64,000 nt of DNA from positions 30,166-94,165 of the forward strand of contig JABARQ010000035.1 in NCBI GenBank assembly GCA_019186985.1, given 5' to 3'. This DNA comes from Prosthecobacter sp. (GTDB taxonomy: Bacteria > Verrucomicrobiota > Verrucomicrobiia > Verrucomicrobiales > Verrucomicrobiaceae). Both the position numbers and the translations under genes were made by a program. The notes below the pieces were generated by a model. The model ran no database searches and was not told the DNA's origin. It saw only the letters and a program-made list of their open reading frames with translations. How positions within the stretch are numbered: the stretch's first letter is position 1; each line of letters starts with the position of its first letter. Shown here one piece after another: positions 32,454 through 41,400 of this stretch.

Positions 32454-35400
32454 ACATCCTCTCCCTGTTTCGTCAGCTTGCCCGCCGCCATCGCGGGCTT
32501 CATGCCGCTTTAATTTCACTTTTGGTTATTCTCAGCGGCACGCATCCGGCCATGGCGGCCGACCTCCTGCGCCGTGGCGGCCCTTCGGCGGGCACGCCGG
32601 GTCAGCCGGGCGTGACCGGGCTGGGCAACGCACCCGCGAACATGGTTTCCAACCGTGCCAACGCCCAGGGCTTGCTCATGCGCTCCCAGGCCGCCCTGAA
32701 CGCCGCCCGGCTGCTTCAGGAGCAGGCGAGGGCTGTGGCGCAGGCCGGGGCCAGCAACCTGGGCGCTGATCCCAATCATCCCGGCCAGGTCTTGCCGGAT
32801 GTTCCGAACGGCCTCGGCGTCGGCGGACTGGAGGTCGACCCGGCGGTGGCTGGCAATGCCGGCCTTTGGACGGGCGCCCGGCTTCCAACCCAGAGCACCA
32901 GCGGCGGCCAGACGAATGTGACCGTGGTGCAGACGGCGCAGCAGGCCCTGCTCAACTGGCGCACCTTCAACATCGGGCGCGACACCACGCTGACCTTTGA
33001 CCAGAGCGCCGGCGGCGCCAGCCAGTCCCAGTGGATCGTCTTCAACAAGGTGAATGATCCCTCCGGACGGCCCTCCCAGATCCTCGGCGGCATTCGCGCC
33101 TCCGGCCAGGTTTATGTGATCAATCAGAACGGCATCATCTTCGGCGGTTCCAGCCAGGTGAACACGCACACCCTGGTGGCCTCGGCCCTGCCCATCAATG
33201 ACAACCTCATCAATCGCGGCCTGCTGAACAACCCCGACGCCCAGTTCCTCTTCTCCGCGCTCGCCCTGAACGCTGGCGCCAAGGGGCCGACTCCGGGTTT
33301 CACACCGCCGACCCCCGCGAACGGCAAGACTGGCGATGTCGTTGTTCGCGCAGGTGCCAGGATCGAGGCGCCGACGACGGCATCCAATGTCGGCGGGCGT
33401 GTGGCGTTGATCGGGGCCAACGTGGTCAACCAGGGCACCATCTCCACTCCTGACGGCCAGACGATCCTCGCCGCAGGGCTGCAAGTCGGCTTTGTGGCGC
33501 ACAGCAGCAGCGATCCCGGCCTGCGTGGCCTGGACACGTTTGTCGGAGCTGTGGTCGATCCGCTGGCTGCCGTGCCTGATTATGCAGGAACCGCCCGAAA
33601 TGAAGGCCTTGTCGAGGCCCCACGCGCCAGCGTCACGATGGCCGGCAAGACGGTCGAGCAGAATGGCGTCATCAACAGCAGCACCTCCGTGGTTCTGAAT
33701 GGTCGCATCGACCTCCAGGCCAGCTATGGAGCTGTGACGAACACGGGCTATGACCCCGTCCTGCTGCCGAACATCCCCCCCTTTCTTTTCACAAGGACGG
33801 GGACTGTGAGCCTGGGGCAGGGCAGCCTGACTCAGATCCTTCCTGAACTAACCAGCAATGAAACCACGATCGGGACCGAGCTGGCGCTTCGCTCCCAGGT
33901 CAACCTGCAGGGCAGGGCGGTGCATCTGGGCAGGGATTCGGTGCTGCTTGCGCCCAATGGTCTTGTTCATGCCGACGCCGGCGTCTGGGACCTCGTCAAC
34001 GGGGTGAGCCCGCAGAGTTTCTTCGTGCATTCAGGCGGCCAGATCTACGTGGACCGGGGCGCGGTGCTCAACGTGGCCGGAACGACGGATGTCGATGTGC
34101 CTGTCAGCAAGTTCCTGCTGCAGGTCGAGCTGCGTGCGGCCGAACTGGCGGGTTCCCCACTGCTCCGTGACGGCCCCTTGCGCGGCCAGACGATCACGGT
34201 GGACATCCGCAACACGGGCACCTACAACGGGCGCAGCTGGGTGGGGACGCCGCTGGCCGACATCACAGGCTACGTCAACAACATCCAGCGTTCGGTGGGC
34301 GAGCTGACTGTTGCCGGCGGCACGGTGGACTTGAACGCAGGCGGATCGGTCGTGGTGCGTGAGACCGCTGAAATCAACACCTCGGGCGGCTGGGTCAACT
34401 ACACCGGGGCGATGCTGGAAACCACTCGGCTTCTGGCGGGCGGCCGCATCTATGACATCTCTCAGGCAACACCGGACATCGCTTACACGGGCATCCTGCC
34501 TCAAGGTGCAATTCGTGCAGACTTGAAGTGGGCGGTTGTCGACCAGTTCAACAACCCTGTCAGGCCTGGTGCCGCCTATTTCGATCCTGGATACCTTCAT
34601 GGCGCTCATGGCGGGGTGCTGAAAATTACCGCGCCGTCGGTGGCGCTGGATGGCAGCTTCATCGGCCGCACGACACCGGGCCCCAATCAACGTGTTGTCG
34701 GACCCAGGCCGGGTGAATTCGTCCTGAAGCTGCAGGCCCAGGAGATGCTCGCCCCTCTCTATCCGGTCTTCTCACCAACCCCGCCGACCGTTGTTTTTCA
34801 AAACGGGGCCGCCCAGCCTCCTGCCGCGGATTTCAGTGTCGATGCCAATGGCAATCCGTCTTCTCTGGCCGCAGAACGGCTAGCCCATGTCTATCTCTCG
34901 CCCGAGCTGCTGACACGCGACGGTTTTGGCCGTTTTGCGGTGGAAAACGTGGATGGTGACATCGTGGTGCCGGTGGGCGTGACACTGCGTGCGGCGCCCC
35001 GCAACTCCATCACCCTTGCGGGTGCCAACCTCAACATCCAGGGAAGCCTCATCGCCCCCAACGGCCAGATCAACCTCACGGCTTGCAATATCTCGCCGTC
35101 CGTGGCTGCGGCAATTCAACGCAGCCCGTTCCCGGTTGAGCCGCCGCCGAATGCAGGCCGGGGCATCCTCACGGTCGGCAGCGGCGCCACGCTGAGCGTT
35201 GCCGGTTCGCAGATCGACGACCGTCCTGGAACACCGGGACGGCTTGCCTCTCCGACGGCCATTCATGGCGGCACGCTTACCCTTCAGGCCTACACCGCCA
35301 ACCTGGCCGCCGGCAGCACCTTGAATGTTTCCGGGGGCTTCCAGGTTTCGGCCCAGGGCGGTGTGGTCTACGGCAACGGCGGATCCCTGAATATTTTTGC

Positions 35401-38400
35401 AGGGCAGGACGCCACGCTTGGCTATGTGACCGGCGGCAGGCTGACTCTTGGCTCCACGCTGCTGGGGCATGCCGGTGTGCATGGTGGCAGGATTCACCTC
35501 AAGGCTCCCCAGATCCAGGTCGGAGGCGTGGCCCAGCATGCAGACACACTGCTTCTCAGTCCTGAATTCTTCACCCAGGGGGGCTTTTCGGACCATCACC
35601 TGACAGGCATTGGCATTGAAACAGGAACGGCTGGACAATTCCTGCCAGCCGTTGTCGTGGCCCCCGGGGTCCGCCTTGCTCCCGTGGCGGACAACTTTAC
35701 GGTGATTCTGAACCCGAAGGGAGGCACGCTTGCCACCCAGGTTGTGAGAAACCCCGCCGGGCTGCGCGACCTGATGCACCTCACCCTTGATGCGCCTGGC
35801 GTGAAGGGCATCGACGGGCTGGAAATTCGCGGTGACATCGTGCTTGGCGCAGCCTCCGAGATTGTGACGGATCCGCGTGCCCTCGTGGAGGTGCATGGCG
35901 GCACGGTGACCGTTCTGGGAAGCATCCAGGCCAGCGGCGGCTTCATCGACATCGCGGGCGCGAGTGATTCCTTTCCCTTGTTGTTAGGCGACCAGACACA
36001 GGCGCTGACCACGGTGTATCTCGGTTCACAAAGCGTGGTTTCAACGGCGGGAGGCCGAGTCCTGGTTCCTGACACCACCACGCTCAATCGTCGTCTGGGT
36101 GAAGTGCTCGCCGGGGGCGACATCCATGTGTCCGGCAACATCGCCGCAGCCGCCGGTGCGCTGCTGGATGTTTCGGGTGCCTCGGGAATCCTTGACCTTC
36201 ATCCCGCGCAGGTGAGCCCGTCCAACAGCTACCTCTCAAGGCCTGGAGCAGGTTCGCTTTCGGTTCCCTACAGCCTGCAAAGCGTCGCCACACGCGTGGA
36301 AAGCAACGCGGGAAGCATTCATCTCGATGGCGGCCAGCTGCTGGCCAGTGACGCCACCCTGCGTGGTTTTGCCGGTGGTGCCAGCGCCGAGGGGGGCGAG
36401 CTGCATGTGTCCTCCGGCCGCTTTTATCTGCCGGACGTCATCCCACCGGTGCTCGACACCAACCTGCAGGTTCAGCAGTCCGGCGCCACCCTTCTTTCCC
36501 TGCTTCCAGATGATGCCACGGCGGTGGGCCATGCCCTTGCCACCGCTGGTGGCGGGGCGCGCATCAGCCGCGGGTATTTCTCGGTCGATTCCTTCAGCCA
36601 GGGCGGCTTCGACTCCCTTGAGCTCGGTGGTGCGCTCGAGTTCAGCGGTGCGGTGACGGTCCAGGCGCGGGGCTTTGTGCACCTCGCGGACAGCGGCGTG
36701 CTTTCCGCGGGCGACTCGGTCACCATCAGCGGTTCATCGGTCTCGCTCGGCGCGGACTTCACCCCCCCTGTGCGTCCGGAGGACAGGCTCGCCCAGCTTC
36801 CGTTCACCAACATTGCTCCAACATACGGAAGCGGCAGGCTGACGGTGAACGCGAAGCATCTTGAGATCGGCACCACCAGCCTGCAAAACATCGGTGAGGC
36901 CACGCTGGCGGCGGATGGGGGTGACCTGGTGGGCAACGGCATCTTCAACATGGCCGGCAGCCTGACCCTGAGGGCAGGGCAGGTGCATCCGACGACGGCC
37001 GGTGAATTTCTGGTGGTGGCCTATGATTCCGTGGTCGGCGGAGCCACCCGGCAGGGCGGCATCACCATCAAGGCCTCAGGTTCGCGCCAGCTGCCGCTGG
37101 TCGCCGGGGGCACGCTGAGCCTTTACGCCTCACACATCGACCAGCTGGGCGTGCTTCGCTCCCCCTTTGGCACGCTCAACCTGGGCTGGGATGGCACGGG
37201 CACGGCACCGGTGAATCTTCTCACGGGTCCAACGCTCACCATGCCGGTCACCCAGCAGCTCACGCTTGGAAACGGCAGCATCACCTCCGTGTCGGGCGTC
37301 GACTCCACGACGGGCAAGGGGCTGGTGGTCCCTTACGGAGTGAGTCTGGACGGCACGACGTGGATTGATCCGCGTGGTGTTGACATCACCGCTCTTGGCC
37401 CGCCGGAGAAGATCATCAACATGGCCGCCTCCAGCATCAGCATGGCCGCAACGGCGAACATTGACCTGCGGGGAGGTGGCGACCTGTTTGCCTATCGCTG
37501 GGTGCAGGGCAACGGAGGCCCCTCCGACGTTCTGGCGGACCATGCAAGTTTTGCGGTGCTTCCCGGCTATCAGGCCGGTCATGCACCTTATGCGCCCTTC
37601 AACTCCCTTAGCAGCAGCACCAACCTGATCCAGGGGGCCGGGGAAGGCTATGTGAACAGCTCGTTGCAGGTGGGCGACCGCATTTATCTTGCGGGCAGCG
37701 ACAGCCTGGATGCCGGTTTCTACACCCTTCTGCCCGCCCGTTATGCCCTGCTGCCCGGGGCGGTGCTGGTGACACCCAAGCCTGGCCTGCCGGTGGGAAG
37801 CTCCGAAGCTCCGGATGGCGCCAGCATTGTCTCGGGTTATCGGTTTAACGAATTGAACAGTACGCGTCAGGTGCCGACCCTCTCCAGTCTCTTTGAGGTG
37901 GCTTCAGGAGCTGTGTTGAACAAGCGGGCGGAGTATCAGCCGCTGTATGCCAGCCGTTTTCTTTCCCTGGCGGCGGAAAGGCTGAACCTCGCGGTGCCGA
38001 GACTTCCCTCAGACTCCGGTTACCTGCTTCTGCAGGCGACGCAGTCCATGAACCTTCTCGGCCAGGTGTCCTCGGCCGCCCTGCCGAATGCCGACGCCTC
38101 GACGGGTGGCCGCGGCGCCATCATCGACATCAACGCCCCTGGCAACGTGGTCATCACCGCATTGCCTGCCGCGCCGGTCGCAGGCTCGATTTCATTGAAC
38201 GCGGAGACCCTGAGTTCTTGGAACGCCGAAAGCCTGGTCATCGGTGGCAGACGCGTGAGGGATTCGACAGGTGTGACGCTTGTCGTCTCCAGTTCCAGCA
38301 TCACCTTGAACAACGCCGGAAACGCCCTTCGCGCTCCTGATCTCACCCTGGCGGCGACGAATGGCATCACCCTCAGGGCGGGTGCCGTGCTGGAGTCTTC

Positions 38401-41400
38401 GGGCAGCTTGAACGGCGGGGCTGACAGCCTGCGGGTCGTGGGCAATGGCTCGCTGGTGAGGGTTTCCCAGGATCGTTCCGTCAAGGTCAGCCGCAGTGAT
38501 GTCAGCAGTGCTTCAGGGCCTTCACTGACCATTGGTGCCGGGGCCAGGATCGCAGGTGCCGGCATCATTCTCGACACCACGAGCACGGTCGCCACGCTGG
38601 ATGCCAGCGCCGAGCTCTCGGCCGAGTCCTATGAGATCAACAGTGGACGGATCAGCCTTCAGCTTGGCGGTGGTGCGTTGCAGGCAAACCCAGGCCTGGT
38701 GCTCAGCAGTGCGTTTCTTTCCGGCCTTGGCGGTGCCAAGTCGCTGTCATTGCGCAGCTATTCGTCGCTTGATGTTTACGGCAGCGGCACGGTGGGTGGG
38801 TCAGGACTGGAACTGCTGAACATCAGCGCAGGTGAAATCTGCGGCTTCAACCAGGGCTCTGCCACAACGACCTTTGCGGCGAAGCGCATCCAGCTGAACA
38901 ACAGCACAGGTGGCACGATTGTTTCCACATCGCCCTTGTCAGGCAATGGCACGCTGGCTTTTCAGGCCGACAGCCTGGTGCTCGGCACCGGGCTGCTCAG
39001 GGTGAACCAGTTCAGCCTGGTTCGTCTTGACGGTCTCGGCGGCATCCAGGTGGATGGAGCCGGTGGTTTCAGCGCCCAGGGTGCCGTGACGGCCAATGCC
39101 TCCCAGGTTGTCGGCACGCTGGCGGCCCGGCATGGCATCAGTGCCGATGGAGCGCTTGTCCTGCAAATGCCTGTCCTGGAGATTGGCGACCGTGTCAGCG
39201 GAGGCCTGGGTGCCAGCCTGACCCTGCAGGGCGCCAGTGTCACCAGTTCAACCCGCATCCAGCTTCCTGGAGGTTCACTGAACGTGCGTGCGACCAACGG
39301 CAGCGTCAGCATCAGCAACCTGGTTGACGTTGGCGGCGTCGGCCGGGTGTTCAACGAGGTGACGCAATACACGAATGCAGGCGATGTCACGCTGGGTTCG
39401 GCCACGGGCAATGTGACGATCGGCGCCGGCACAAGTGTCAACCTGTCCGCCAGCGCAGGAGGCGGGAACGCGGGCCAGTTGATCGTCTCCGCCCCCGCCG
39501 GAGCCTTCAATCTTCTGGGTGCGGTGCAGGCCCGGGGAGGTGCTGGTGGCTTGAACGGCCGATTTGAGCTGGATGCGGGAACGCTTGCCTCCTACGCCAC
39601 GCTGCGTGGCGCGCTCGCCTCCGCCTTTTTCAATGAAGCCCAGTTCATCCGTGTCCGGTCGGGCAACGTGCTGGTCGATGGCACCACCAGCGCGCGTCAG
39701 TTCAGGCTTTCCGCCGACCAGGGCGGGGTCACGGTCACGGGGACGGTCAACGCCTCCGGTGTCACGGGCGGCAGCATCGCCCTGGTCTCACGCGGGGATT
39801 TGACGATCGCCGCAGGTGCACGCCTGAGCGTGGCAGGCCAGACCTTTGATTCCGCAGGCAAAGGCGGATCCATCACGCTTGAGTCAGGCGCTCAGCGCAA
39901 TGGTGTCGTCGGCACAGGCTCTGTCAGCATCCAGACGGGATCCACGCTTGATTTTTCCGTGGCTTCCAAGGTGGCGGGCGGCGAGCTGACACCGGGCTCC
40001 AGCGCCTATCAGGGGCAGTACAGCGGCAGGCTGCACATCCGAGCTCCGCAGAACGCAAGCTTCACGGATGTCCTTGTCAATCCCATCAACGGCACCCTCG
40101 TCGACGCCTCCAGCATCCTGGTGGAGGGATATCGCATCTATGACCTGACCTCGTCAGGCGGCGCCATCACCAGCGCGGTTCAGTCCAGCATCCACGGCCA
40201 TGCCGAGGCTTTCCTGGGCGCCGCGGGTGCGAATTCAGCCCATGCCGCGGCCGTCACAGCCCGGCTGCTGGCGAACAACGCGGGGCTGTCCTCCCTCTTT
40301 GTCCTGGCGCCAGGGGCGGAGGTCATCAACCGCAGCGGGGCGCTGACACTCGGTTCCGCCGCCTCGGACACGACGGCCGACTGGAATCTCAGCACTTTTC
40401 GTTATGGGGCGAAAAGCGCGCCGGGTGTCCTCACCCTGCGGGCCGCCGGCAACCTGAACTTCCATAATGCCCTGAGCGACGGCTTCACGCCGACCCTCGC
40501 CAGCAGCGACGCCTCCTGGCTCTGGCTTGCCCGGCTGAGCACGCAGAACGCGCTGCTGCCCGCCAACGCCCAGTCCTGGAGCTACCGCTTCACCGCAGGC
40601 GCCGACTTTGCCGCAGCCGACTTCCGCCAGACGCTGGCCCCGTCCGCCCTTGCCGCCGGAGCCGGCTCCGTCTTGTTAGGCAAGGATGCGGGCGCTGGCA
40701 TCGCCTCGGGAGGCAGTGGCGCGCTGACCAGTTCGGTGATCGGCGGCTTCTCCAGCGGCGGCGGGCGCGGTCTGTTCCAGGTGATACGCACCGGCAGTGG
40801 TGACATCGACATCCAGGCGGGCCGAGGCGTGCAGTTCCTGAATCCATTCGCAAGCATCTACAGCGCCGGGACGCGTGTCCAGGATGTCACCCTGGGTGGC
40901 ACCTTTGACCCGCCTTCGCTCAGCCAGGCTGGCGGCACAGGGCCATTGGGGGCGATCCAGCAGAATTACCCGGCCCTGTTCAGCCTGGCCGGGGGCGATG
41001 TGCGAATCCAGGCCCGGGAAAACATCGAGCGCCAGGGCAACGCGGTGAGCCGTGAGCTGGTGAACAACTGGTTGTACCGCCGTGGTGTCGTCAACCAGGC
41101 GGGCCAGTTTGACGTGACCGGTTTTGGCACGGCCGTCGGTTCCACGGCCTGGTGGGTGGACTTCAGCAACTTCTTCCAGGGCGTCGGCGCGCTCGGCGGC
41201 GGCCATGTGTCGCTTCTGGCAGGTGGCAACATCACGAATGTGGACGCCGTGGTGCCGACAAATGCAAGGGCGGGAAAGGGGTCGGCGGCCAGCCCGCTGG
41301 CGGCGGACCAGACGCTTCTTGAGCTTGGCGGCGGGGATGTCCGGGTGGTCGCGGGCGGCAGTCTGGACGCCGGTGTCTATTATGTGGAGCGCGGGCGCGG